The translations under genes and the position numbers were made by a program. Shown here one piece after another: positions 15,484 to 23,287 of a stretch of DNA of 64,000 nt. Under the pieces are notes generated by a model. That model did no database searches, was not told where the DNA came from, and worked only from the letters and a program-made list of their open reading frames with translations. Origin of the DNA: Erysipelotrichaceae bacterium (GTDB lineage: Bacteria > Bacillota_I > Bacilli_A > Erysipelotrichales > Erysipelotrichaceae); contig JAFYHT010000070.1 of the NCBI GenBank assembly GCA_017539025.1, positions 23,819-87,818 of the forward strand, written 5' to 3'. Each line of letters opens with the position of its first letter. Position 1 is the first letter of the stretch.

Positions 15484-17115
15484 ATGGAGAAATATAACGG
15501 AAACAAGTTTCCTTATCTATATGCCTTGTATACAAAGGAAGATAGGGAAAAAGCATTTGAAGTTATGAAAGTCCTGGATGATGACGGCTATCGTCTGGAT
15601 TATGAAGAAAAAAGAGATGAAGACTGCATCTCAAGGTCTTCGGCAGTTCTTCTGTTTCTGAGTGAAAAGATGATGCAGGATGAAAAGATCAGAGACCTGG
15701 TTTCTTTTGCCTCGAACCAGGCTAAGACGATCATCTCTATCTTCTTGGAAGAAACAAAGCTCACTCCGGGAATGTCGATGATGCTGGGACAGACGCAGGG
15801 CGTGTTGAAATATCAGATGGATGAAAAACAGTTTGAAGAGAAACTTTTTGAATCGCCGATCCTCAGGGATCTGCAGATCTCTGAGCAGCAGAAGACCGCT
15901 TCTAAAAAAGCCGGGCTTTTTCCGATCGTTGCCGGAGCGTTGCTGATAGCAGCTGCTGTGCTGTTCGTCATTTTCAATCCTTTCTCCAGCAAAGATTCTT
16001 TGTTGAGCAGATTGGGGATCACCGGTAATCTGAAAAACATCTCCAGTATCTATGTCTATGGAGAAGAAGTCAGGGACGATTATGAAGTTGCTCAGTTCAT
16101 TCTGACGGATGACGGATTGAATGATCTGGTCTTACTGGAATATGATACATACGATACCGGAAACATCGAAGATATCAGCGATTTTGCCAAGATGGAAAAT
16201 CTGGAAGAACTCTGCCTTTGCGCAAACAACATCACAACGATCGAGCCGATCCTCGGCTTGCAGAAATTGAGATTGCTGGACGTTTCACATAATTACGGGA
16301 TCGATCTGAGCGGGATCGCTGCTTTGAAGAATCTGGAGATTTTGAATATTGCGGAAACGGATCATGAAGATCTTTCCATATTCTATGAACTGGACAATCT
16401 CAAGAGGATTTATGTCACAGCAGGAGATTATGAAAGATTTCAAAACATGCCTCCTCATTCTTTTGAGGTCATTGCGATCAACACGCCAGTTAGAACTTTT
16501 GAACAACTCAAGGCAGCTTTGAATGATCCGAAGGTTCACAACATTCAGATCATGTCCAGTATTCAGATCCCGGAAGAAGAGACAATCACCGTCAGAGAAA
16601 AAGTGTTGCTCAGAGGTGTTTCAATGGAAGAAGACATCGTATTTGATAATTACGGAACGATAGAACTATACGGTGGTTTCGAGATGGGCTTGGCCAGAAG
16701 AAACAACTATGGGACGATCATCGTAAAAAACGGCGGTGCCTATACCGGAGGAATGTGTGATACTTATAATTACGGTGATTTCATCATTGAAGAAGGCGGC
16801 TATCAGATCATGGAAAGAGGTCATGAGTTTCAGATCGATTCCGGTACTTATGAAAACAGAGGGATGCTGATATTCGGAGGAGGCGGAGACTTCCGCTTTA
16901 ACGGCGGCGAGCTGATCAATAACGGCACCATCCTATGGAATCTGGGTGACTATGGTCCGGGCATCCATCTCAACAGCGGGAATTACGTCAATAACGGAAA
17001 GATCTATCTGCGGGATGTCAGAGGACAGGGATTGAATGGCGGCAACAACAAAGAGATCGATGAAAGCTGTATAGAGATCCCTATAAGTGAAGTCAATTCG
17101 TATAATGCACAATAG
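15484..17115 (+). CDS. Degenerate TIR-like - transmembrane - LRR - beta-helix protein
   Basis: 543 residues, same architecture as the preceding gene but extended. Residues 1-125 align with a TIR domain (LYALYTKEDREKAFEVMKVL, then AVLLFLSEKMM), but the catalytic Glu position carries Asp71 and the preceding Cys is lost, so NADase activity is unlikely. A membrane helix lies at about 145-165. Outside it are leucine-rich repeats (about 220-310), then a region of NYGTI/NNGTI-type repeats (about 375-525) that should fold as a right-handed parallel beta-helix, common in surface proteins. It starts 3 bases after its partner, so the two are translationally coupled and probably form a complex. Confidence 0.8.
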   Translation: MEKYNGNKFPYLYALYTKEDREKAFEVMKVLDDDGYRLDYEEKRDEDCISRSSAVLLFLSEKMMQDEKIRDLVSFASNQAKTIISIFLEETKLTPGMSMMLGQTQGVLKYQMDEKQFEEKLFESPILRDLQISEQQKTASKKAGLFPIVAGALLIAAAVLFVIFNPFSSKDSLLSRLGITGNLKNISSIYVYGEEVRDDYEVAQFILTDDGLNDLVLLEYDTYDTGNIEDISDFAKMENLEELCLCANNITTIEPILGLQKLRLLDVSHNYGIDLSGIAALKNLEILNIAETDHEDLSIFYELDNLKRIYVTAGDYERFQNMPPHSFEVIAINTPVRTFEQLKAALNDPKVHNIQIMSSIQIPEEETITVREKVLLRGVSMEEDIVFDNYGTIELYGGFEMGLARRNNYGTIIVKNGGAYTGGMCDTYNYGDFIIEEGGYQIMERGHEFQIDSGTYENRGMLIFGGGGDFRFNGGELINNGTILWNLGDYGPGIHLNSGNYVNNGKIYLRDVRGQGLNGGNNKEIDESCIEIPISEVNSYNAQ

Positions 17116-17121
17116 GATATG

Positions 17122-17144
17122 AGGCATCATCAGATGCCTTTTTA
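17122..17144 (+). terminator. Terminator after the TIR pair
   Basis: AGGCATC (17122-17128), loop ATCA, GATGCCT (17133-17139), then TTTTTAT. Confidence 0.85.
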
Positions 17145-17197
17145 TAAGGAAGTTTCGATAAAAGGGGTACAATTGAGACAAAGGAAAAAAGAAAAAC

Positions 17198-17800
17198 ATG
17201 AACATGAACGAATTCAAATGGACGAGGATGCCGAAAGATCATTCAGTGGAAGAAGACCGTATCACGATCACGACCATGCCGCATACCGATCTGTGGCAGA
17301 GGACCTACTATCATTTTCGCAATGACAATGCGCCGGTATATCAGATGGAGAGCGAGGAGAAGTATTTCAGTTTCATCGTGAAGACATCTTTTGAGGAAAG
17401 CCATCACAGATTCGATCAGTGCGGTATCGTGATGTATCTGGACTCTGAGAACTGGCTGAAAGGTTCGATCGAATATGAAAACGATGAGTTTCAGCATCTT
17501 GGCAGTGTGGTCACCAATCATGGTTATTCGGATTGGGCAACGACCGAGATCCCTTCAACAGTCAAATCGATGTGGTATAGATTGAGCAGGAGAGAAGACG
17601 ACTATTGTATCGAGTGTTCTGAGGATGGGGAAAGATGGAAACAGATGAGGATCGCTCACATGTATGAGGGAAAAGAAAAGATCCGCTTCGGGATCTATGC
17701 CTGTTCGCCGGAAGATTCTTCTTTCACAGCGGTATTCACTGATATGAAGATCACAGAGTGTGCCTGGAAGGCCCATGACGGTCAACAGCCGGATCAGTAG
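17198..17800 (+). CDS. DUF1349 family protein
   Basis: 200 residues, no signal peptide. It matches DUF1349, a concanavalin-like beta-sandwich: FKWTRMP near the start, DLWQRTYYHF, a QCGIVMYLDSENWLKGSIEYE core, a SMWYRLSRREDDYCIECSED strand pair, and IRFGIYACSP near the end. Family members are often called 'regulation of enolase protein 1'-like on weak evidence; the fold is that of carbohydrate-binding lectins. It lies between two terminators and is a single-gene unit. AAAGGAAAAAAG lies upstream of ATG 17198. Confidence 0.8.
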   Translation: MNMNEFKWTRMPKDHSVEEDRITITTMPHTDLWQRTYYHFRNDNAPVYQMESEEKYFSFIVKTSFEESHHRFDQCGIVMYLDSENWLKGSIEYENDEFQHLGSVVTNHGYSDWATTEIPSTVKSMWYRLSRREDDYCIECSEDGERWKQMRIAHMYEGKEKIRFGIYACSPEDSSFTAVFTDMKITECAWKAHDGQQPDQ

Positions 17801-17813
17801 CCTATATAAGTTG

Positions 17814-17838
17814 AAAAGACTCTTGCGAGTCTTTTCTG
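17814..17838 (+). terminator. Rho-independent terminator
   Basis: AAAAGACTC (17814-17822), loop TTGC, GAGTCTTTT (17827-17835). Confidence 0.85.
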
Positions 17839-17839
17839 A

Positions 17840-18054
17840 AAGGATAACAAACATGAACAAACAATGATCGGATTTAAACTGTTATCTCTGTATATATATT
17901 ACAACAAAATCAGAAAAATGTTCGCAATTAAATACTAATTTTCTTTTATTTTTGGAACAATCGTATATGACAGAGATCGGAATCTTGTTTCCGATCTGTT
18001 GTCAGTATTCAAAAAAGATAAAAACCGATTTCTTTTCAGAGGTCAGGGCTTAAT
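17840..18054. other. AT-rich non-coding stretch with one hairpin
   Basis: No convincing gene. A 9-base inverted repeat, AGATCGGAA (17974-17982) with TTCCGATCT (17989-17997), forms a hairpin without a T-run. It may be part of a 5' leader for the hydrolase gene downstream. No known riboswitch pattern is seen. Confidence 0.4.
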
Positions 18055-18078
18055 ATGTTGTTGAAAGAGGAAAAAGAT

Positions 18079-18930
18079 ATGCCATATGTAGAAACAGAAA
18101 AAGGGATCTCTATCTATTATGAAGAATACGGAAGCGGAGACAGATATCTCATCTGTACGCAGCAGTCTCACGCATCAAGATCATTGGAGAGAGAGCTGGT
18201 AAAACACGGTTTCCATGTCTATCTGCTGATCAACAGAGGTTTTGGGAAAAGCAGTCATCTGAATGTCGATTACGGCGATTACTGGTATGATCGTTTTGCG
18301 GATGATGTCATTTCCTTTGCGGATCATATGGGTATAGATAAGTTCGTTTATTCCGGTGCTTCTCATGGTGCCGGTACGGGATGGAGTGTCGTCAAGGACC
18401 ATCCGGACAGAGTGATCTGTTTCTTTGCGGTCGTGCCGGGTCCTCATTCTTTGGATGAAGGAAGGATGTCTTTCAAGGAAATGGTGGAAAAAGGTCTGAT
18501 CACTTTAAAGGAAAATGAAGTTGAGATCTCAGATCCCGCTTTGATCGAAAGACGTGAGATCCTGAAGAAGGAAATGGAAGAAGTACTGAGTTCCGAAGAA
18601 TACAAAAAGTATTATGATGTCGATGAGGTGAAGAATCTTCATTATGGCAGACCTCTGGCTTATCTGGAAAACGAAGAAAAACTCAAGGAAGTATTCAGTC
18701 AGATAAAAACACCTGTTCTGATCATGGGCGGCGGAAATGATCCAATCAGCCGCAATGATCTGATGGTCAGAAGCATGGAATCTCTTCCCAACTGCAAGCT
18801 GGTGATCTATTCCGGTTTCGGACACGGCATCGATATCTATGAAGAGATGGCTGAAGAAGCTTCAAGGTTCTATGACAATGTCGTCAATACCGGATATTAC
18901 TACGAGAAGATCGTCAATCAGGAAGAATGA
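18079..18930 (+). CDS. Alpha/beta hydrolase
   Basis: 283 residues from ATG 18079, preferred over ATG 18055 because AGAGGA sits at the right distance. Alpha/beta-hydrolase fold: the nucleophile Ser is in GASHGAG, the acid is probably in GGGNDP, and the catalytic His is in GFGHGID. A helical cap region is rich in Glu and Lys (residues about 150-210). No signal peptide, so cytoplasmic. Substrate unknown; the overall look is of a non-haem haloperoxidase/esterase-like enzyme. A zinc-ribbon gene follows after 19 bases. Confidence 0.85.
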   Translation: MPYVETEKGISIYYEEYGSGDRYLICTQQSHASRSLERELVKHGFHVYLLINRGFGKSSHLNVDYGDYWYDRFADDVISFADHMGIDKFVYSGASHGAGTGWSVVKDHPDRVICFFAVVPGPHSLDEGRMSFKEMVEKGLITLKENEVEISDPALIERREILKKEMEEVLSSEEYKKYYDVDEVKNLHYGRPLAYLENEEKLKEVFSQIKTPVLIMGGGNDPISRNDLMVRSMESLPNCKLVIYSGFGHGIDIYEEMAEEASRFYDNVVNTGYYYEKIVNQEE

Positions 18931-18949
18931 AAGGATAGAGGTTTCGATT

Positions 18950-19318
18950 ATGTTTTTTATGATGGGAGTCACACAGGAGAAGAAAGATCTCGAATACGAT
19001 CAGACGATGATCTGCGATGTCTGCGGCAGTTTCGGACGTTTCAATGTCTTCGTCGTGTATACGGTACTGACTCTGTTCTTCCTTCCTGTCTGGAAGTGGA
19101 ACAGGCATTACTATGTTGAAACGAGCTGCTGCTGTACCTTGTATGAACTCGATTCCGAGGTCGGCAGAAGGATAGAAAACGGAGAAAAAGTAAAGATCAG
19201 TGAAAGCGATCTGTCAATGATCTCTTCAAGAGGGAATACCTATAAAAAATGCGCACATTGCGGATATCAGACGGATGAGGATTTTGAATTCTGTCCGAAG
19301 TGCGGAAACCGATTCTAA
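18950..19318 (+). CDS. Zinc-ribbon protein with central hydrophobic segment
   Basis: 122 residues from ATG 18950 (AGAGG upstream). It has an N-terminal CDVC pair, a hydrophobic stretch FVVYTVLTLFFLPVWKW (residues about 30-47) that could be one membrane segment, a CCC cluster, and a C-terminal CAHCGY...CPKCGNRF zinc ribbon. This is the common small 'zinc-ribbon domain' pattern of Bacillota, sometimes membrane-linked. Function unknown. It ends at a strong terminator and may be co-transcribed with the hydrolase. Confidence 0.75.
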   Translation: MFFMMGVTQEKKDLEYDQTMICDVCGSFGRFNVFVVYTVLTLFFLPVWKWNRHYYVETSCCCTLYELDSEVGRRIENGEKVKISESDLSMISSRGNTYKKCAHCGYQTDEDFEFCPKCGNRF

Positions 19319-19322
19319 AAGA

Positions 19323-19349
19323 AAGGCCTGTTTTGCAGGCCTTGTTTTT
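19323..19349 (+). terminator. Rho-independent terminator
   Basis: AAGGCCTG (19323-19330), loop TTTTG, CAGGCCTT (19336-19343), then GTTTTT. Confidence 0.88.
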
Positions 19350-19365
19350 ATGTCGTTGTATGTGT

Positions 19366-20076
19366 CTAGAAGGATGAGAAGGTGTATTCGAAGAGGTCGC
19401 TGCGGTAGAGGGATTCCGTACATTGCACGGGTATCTTTCCGTCGATGTAGCGTACGGATAATGATTTCAGCAGGGCTTTCGATTTGACCTGAAGCAGTTC
19501 TAACTGCTTTTCGTTTCCTTCGATGGCTTTGAGTTTGGTCACGAAGCCTTCGACCTGTATCCCTTTGTTTTCCATGTATTTGTCAAAGGATCCGGAGAGA
19601 GTGCCCAGATCGATGTCTCCGATGTATTTGTATGGCGTATACAGATACTGAAGGGCGATGGGAGTGCCGTTTCCGGTACGTAGACGGACGATGTAGTAGA
19701 GTTTCTCTTCTTCGCTTAGCTGAAGCAAGTCTGCGATCATCGGGAAGTCGGACGCTTTCGAGAGTCTGAATTCCAGAAGAGAGCTTCCGGGTTCCATGCC
19801 GATGGATCGCATGTCGTCGGTAAAGGACATCTTGTTGGCGATGTTGCGGTTGACCGGTTTTCCCGATACGAAGGAGCCTCTTCCGGGCGTCCGTTCCAGG
19901 ACGCCCCTGTTGGCCAAGTCGCGCAGGCAGTTATGGACGGTCTGTCTGCCGAAACCGAATTTCTCGGCCAGTTCGATCTCGCCGGGTATCTGGTCTCCGA
20001 CTTTGAGATCGCCGTTCTTGATCTCTTCCAGGATGTAGTTTTCGATGATCTGTCTTTTGGATAATTGTTTCTCCAT
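19366..20076 (-). CDS. GntR-family regulator with UTRA sensor domain
   Basis: 236 residues. Winged helix-turn-helix at about 5-75 (PGEIELAEKFGFGRQTVHN, then LERTPGRGSFV) followed by a UTRA effector domain (about 95-235). Proteins of this HutC-type branch usually bind sugar phosphates or small metabolites and control adjacent transport operons. The likely target is the PTS operon starting at 21234, transcribed away from it beyond one lipoprotein gene; a 6-base inverted repeat at that promoter is a candidate site. Its base composition is higher in GC than the genes to its left, like the PTS operon, so they may have been acquired together. Confidence 0.88.
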   Translation of the reverse strand: MEKQLSKRQIIENYILEEIKNGDLKVGDQIPGEIELAEKFGFGRQTVHNCLRDLANRGVLERTPGRGSFVSGKPVNRNIANKMSFTDDMRSIGMEPGSSLLEFRLSKASDFPMIADLLQLSEEEKLYYIVRLRTGNGTPIALQYLYTPYKYIGDIDLGTLSGSFDKYMENKGIQVEGFVTKLKAIEGNEKQLELLQVKSKALLKSLSVRYIDGKIPVQCTESLYRSDLFEYTFSSF

Positions 20077-20099
20077 AATATGATTGTATCATTTATGCA

Positions 20100-20990
20100 T
20101 CATACAAATATAGGTAAATGTATGATGGGTTTATATTTCGCTTCTTCGAAGAGCTTGTATTCGTAGCTTCCGTGGAAGATGTCGTCGGAAGCATGGGGAT
20201 ATCTTGATTCTTTGATCAGGTTGCCGTTTTTGTCGTATTCGTATTCCCAGTCTACGATGACATCGTCGTTATAGAGGTTTTCGGTCTTGCTTAGGATCTT
20301 GTTTCTGGAATCGTATTCGGCTTTGTATGAGTATTCGTAGGAATCGCTTTTCAGCAGTTTCCCGTTTTCGTAGTATTTGTCGGTCTTTGACTGTTTGTTT
20401 CTGACGATATTTCCTTTCTTGTCATATTCGATCTTCGCTTCCATCGTTTTTTCTTTGAGGGAACCGTCTTCGTTGTAGTATTTAATGGCCTGTTTGATTG
20501 GAGTCCCTTTGTCATCGTATTCGATGCTTTCTTTGTATGAAACAAATCCGAGAGGATATTTGCGTTCGATGATCAGTTCCGGATCGTCGCAGCTGAAGTA
20601 AAAGTATTCGATCGATCTCTGAGGTTCTTCACTGGCGTTGCAGAAGATCTCCCTGGTCTTTCTTTCGGACTTGTCATATTCGCAGGTGACGATCTCGTCT
20701 TTCTTTCCGTCTTTGAAGATCGTTGTGGCGACAACGTTGCCTTTCTTGTCATAGACATATTCCTTGCGGATGGAATTGCCGTCGTCCCGTTTTTCTTCTT
20801 CCATGGTCAGCTTGCCGTCTCTGCTGAATTCATAGCTGTATTTGTATACATAAGTGTCTTCGAAGAATTCTTCAGTGGACTTGACTATCATCCACTTGCC
20901 TTTTTCTCCTTTCAGGGAACAGCCAAAGAGAATGAAAAGAGTCAGGATCAGCAGCAAGTGTTTTGTGATGGAAGTCTTTTTATATGCCAT
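20100..20990 (-). CDS. Lipoprotein with YD-like repeats
   Basis: 296 residues from ATG 20990. The lipobox LFGC follows a basic start and a hydrophobic run (MAYKKTSITKHLLLILTLFI). The mature part is built of repeating beta motifs of the form EYDKKGNxxxxxxYxxDGK, similar to YD/RHS or MORN-like antiparallel repeats, at least seven copies from about residue 70 to 270. It is therefore a surface-anchored, beta-repeat protein. No enzymatic motif is visible. It lies 23 bases downstream of the GntR regulator start, on the same strand, so it may be transcribed together with it. Confidence 0.8.
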   Translation of the reverse strand: MAYKKTSITKHLLLILTLFILFGCSLKGEKGKWMIVKSTEEFFEDTYVYKYSYEFSRDGKLTMEEEKRDDGNSIRKEYVYDKKGNVVATTIFKDGKKDEIVTCEYDKSERKTREIFCNASEEPQRSIEYFYFSCDDPELIIERKYPLGFVSYKESIEYDDKGTPIKQAIKYYNEDGSLKEKTMEAKIEYDKKGNIVRNKQSKTDKYYENGKLLKSDSYEYSYKAEYDSRNKILSKTENLYNDDVIVDWEYEYDKNGNLIKESRYPHASDDIFHGSYEYKLFEEAKYKPIIHLPIFV

Positions 20991-21068
20991 GTTTCTTTCC
21001 TTTCGGTATTTCTGTATTAATGATAACAAAAGAAGGGAATCTTGGAGAAAGGGATCGTAAATTGTATG

Positions 21069-21123
21069 TTGATTTTTGTAAAAAATGTACATATAAAATA
21101 TGGTACAATATCACATAATTGTA
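21069..21123 (+). promoter_or_regulatory. Promoter and candidate GntR operator of the PTS operon
   Basis: TTGATT (21069-21074), 17 bases, TATAAA (21092-21097). Just downstream, TACAAT (21104-21109) and ATTGTA (21118-21123) form an inverted repeat with an 8-base spacer that would cover the transcription start. This is a plausible repressor site for the nearby GntR protein. Confidence 0.5.
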
Positions 21124-21233
21124 TGGACATATAAAAAGAGATTGCGGTATCATTGAAATATAAAAATGGGGTCTATCATATTTATCGCTTATTCTGATCT
21201 TATTTTTATCTATTTAAGGAGGAGGCTTATTTT

Positions 21234-21974
21234 ATGAGCACATTTCAGGTTTTTTTGATCAGCCTGATCACCGGCTTGTCCTATCTGACCAGAAGGGCAT
21301 GCGGCGATATGCAGCTGGAAAGACCCATCGTCTTGGGTCCGCTGACCGGTCTGATCCTGGGGGACTTCGCGACAGGCTTGGAACTTGGCGCAACGCTTGA
21401 ACTGATCTTCATGGGAGCTCAGGCGATCGGCGGAGCCGTTCCGTCGAATGTCGCGATCGGCGCGACCGTCGGTACGGCGATTGCGATCACTTCCGGAACG
21501 GGCGTCGAAGGCGGTACCGCCGTTGCGGTCGCTACGGCTGTCGCTTGTTCGTCGTTCGAGACGCTGGCAAAGACGTTCTGTTCGTTCTTTGCGCACTGGG
21601 CCGACAGTTATGCCGAGAAGGGCAACTGGAAGGGCATCAATCTGGCTGTCTGGATGGGCAACCTGCTGCATTTCCTGGCTGATTTCGTTCCGACTTTCCT
21701 GGCTCTTTCGATCGGTGCAGAGGCACTGAGCGCTTTGATGGCCAACATTCCCGCCAACGTCATGGCAGGCATCAACGGCATGGGCAAGCTGCTGACGGCT
21801 CTTGGTTTCGGCTTGCTGCTGAACAACCTGGGCACCAAGAAGTTCATGCCTTATTTCTTCATCGGATTTGCATTGGCTGCTTATGTTCCCGCTTTCGGAA
21901 CGATGGGTATCGCTTTCATCGGCGTCGCTTATGCATTCCTCTATGTTTTTCAACACAGCAAGGAGGTAGAGTAA
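21234..21974 (+). CDS. PTS mannose/fructose/sorbose-family IIC component
   Basis: 246 residues, hydrophobic throughout with about eight membrane segments. Family marks include LGPLTGLILGD, LELGATLELIFMGAQAIGG and VPSNVAIGATVGTAIAI. With IID it forms the sugar channel of a mannose-class phosphotransferase system. AAGGAGGAGG precedes ATG 21234. It heads a six-gene operon (IIC-IID-IIB-GGT-Chr-Chr). The DNA here is clearly richer in G+C at third codon positions than the flanking genes, a hint of horizontal acquisition. No IIA domain is encoded in the operon, so phosphate must come from an IIA elsewhere. Confidence 0.95.
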   Translation: MSTFQVFLISLITGLSYLTRRACGDMQLERPIVLGPLTGLILGDFATGLELGATLELIFMGAQAIGGAVPSNVAIGATVGTAIAITSGTGVEGGTAVAVATAVACSSFETLAKTFCSFFAHWADSYAEKGNWKGINLAVWMGNLLHFLADFVPTFLALSIGAEALSALMANIPANVMAGINGMGKLLTALGFGLLLNNLGTKKFMPYFFIGFALAAYVPAFGTMGIAFIGVAYAFLYVFQHSKEVE

Positions 21975-21975
21975 G

Positions 21976-22779
21976 ATGGCTGAAAAGAAACTGACAAAGC
22001 AGGATCTGAATGGTCTGTTCTTAAGATCGAATGCCGTGCAGTCCGCTTTCTCTTTCGAGAGACAGCAGGCAATGGGCTTCGAGTATGCCATGATCCCCAT
22101 CATCAACAAGCTTTATGACAAGGAAGAAGACAGGATCGCCGCCTACAAGAGACACCTGGCTTACTTCAACTCTCATCCCTGGACCTGCGGCGTCATCTTC
22201 GGCATCGTTGCCGCGATGGAAGAGAAGAAGGCCAACGGCGAAGATGTTGACGAGGCTAACATCTCCGGTATCAAGTCCGGTCTGATGGGCCCCCTGGCCG
22301 GTATCGGCGACTCGTTCTTCTGGGGCGCTTTCCGTCCGATCGTGGCCGGTATCTGCGCTTCCATGGCTTTGGAAGGCTATGGCATCACTCCGTTACTCTT
22401 CGTACTGATCATCAACGTCGTCCACTTCGGTTTGCATTACTGGGAAGTCAAGAAGGGCTATGAGTTAGCCGACAGTTTCCTGGACCAGGCGGATATGTCT
22501 TCTTTAAACGTCTGGATGGAAGCGGCTACGATCCTCGGTCTGTTCGTGGTCGGCGGTCTGACCGCTACCTGGCTGGGCGTTTCGACGAAATTGTCTTATA
22601 CGATTGGCGAGTCCACCACAAAGATCCAGACGGCTCTTGACGGCATTCTGCCCAAGATGCTTCCGCTTCTTTCCGTGCTTGGCGTATACGCATTGCTGAG
22701 AAAAGGCCTGTCTACCCAGAAGGTCCTTCTGGTGATCGTCGTCGTAGGCTTCCTGCTTGGCATGCTGGGAGTGATTTAA
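21976..22779 (+). CDS. PTS mannose/fructose/sorbose-family IID component
   Basis: 267 residues. It starts with the family's soluble N-terminal part (LTKQDLNGLFLRSNAVQSAF, MGFEYAMIPII) and holds the HPWTCGVIFGI...GLMGPLAGIGDSFFWG signature, ending in hydrophobic helices. It partners IIC, whose stop is one base upstream, so the two are translationally coupled. Substrate cannot be read from the sequence. Confidence 0.95.
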   Translation: MAEKKLTKQDLNGLFLRSNAVQSAFSFERQQAMGFEYAMIPIINKLYDKEEDRIAAYKRHLAYFNSHPWTCGVIFGIVAAMEEKKANGEDVDEANISGIKSGLMGPLAGIGDSFFWGAFRPIVAGICASMALEGYGITPLLFVLIINVVHFGLHYWEVKKGYELADSFLDQADMSSLNVWMEAATILGLFVVGGLTATWLGVSTKLSYTIGESTTKIQTALDGILPKMLPLLSVLGVYALLRKGLSTQKVLLVIVVVGFLLGMLGVI

Positions 22780-22804
22780 TTCTTTTTTCTGATCGAGGTG
22801 TCAT

Positions 22805-23284
22805 ATGATCGTACTGCTTAGGATAGATGACCGTCTGATCCACGGACAGGTCGTCATGGGTTGGGTAAAGAGATATTCGATCGACCACATCGTGGCGGTC
22901 GATGACGAGATCAAAGCCGATTCTTTTCAGGCGAAGCTGTTGAAGATGGCTACGCCCGTAGGATGCGGTTCCGATATCGTCACCGCTAAACAGGCCGTCG
23001 AGCTTTTCGCTACGGGAAAGCTGGACAAGAAAAGAGTCTTCATCGTCGCAAAAGGAGCGAAGGAGCTTCTGGAACTGATCGACGCGGGCGTGGAAATGCC
23101 CGAAAAGGTCAACGCCGGAAACGTCAGGCAAAAGGACGGCAAGACCGTCGTTCCTTACATCCTGATTCGCGACGAGGATCTGGACAACTGGAGAAGGCTG
23201 GCGCAGCTCAAGGAGCTCAGCGCGCAGCTGACGCCGGACCAGATCGTTTACGACCTGAAAGACGCTTTGGCGAAGGTGAAGTGA
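22805..23284 (+). CDS. PTS mannose/fructose/sorbose-family IIB component
   Basis: 159 residues, a stand-alone IIB. The phosphorylated histidine is His13 in RIDDRLIHGQV, and the fold marks FIVAKGAKELLELIDAG and VNAGNVRQKDG are present. In most systems of this class IIB is fused to or next to IIA; here no IIA lies in the operon. It transfers phosphate to the sugar entering through IIC-IID. The next gene, a gamma-glutamyltransferase, starts 3 bases after its stop. Confidence 0.95.
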   Translation: MIVLLRIDDRLIHGQVVMGWVKRYSIDHIVAVDDEIKADSFQAKLLKMATPVGCGSDIVTAKQAVELFATGKLDKKRVFIVAKGAKELLELIDAGVEMPEKVNAGNVRQKDGKTVVPYILIRDEDLDNWRRLAQLKELSAQLTPDQIVYDLKDALAKVK

Positions 23285-23287
23285 TCT

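Noticed and set aside
21210..22109. 299-codon open frame on the minus strand over the PTS IIC/IID genes
   Set aside because: It is antisense to two clear PTS genes, low-complexity in charged residues, and has no ribosome site; it is a by-product of high GC.
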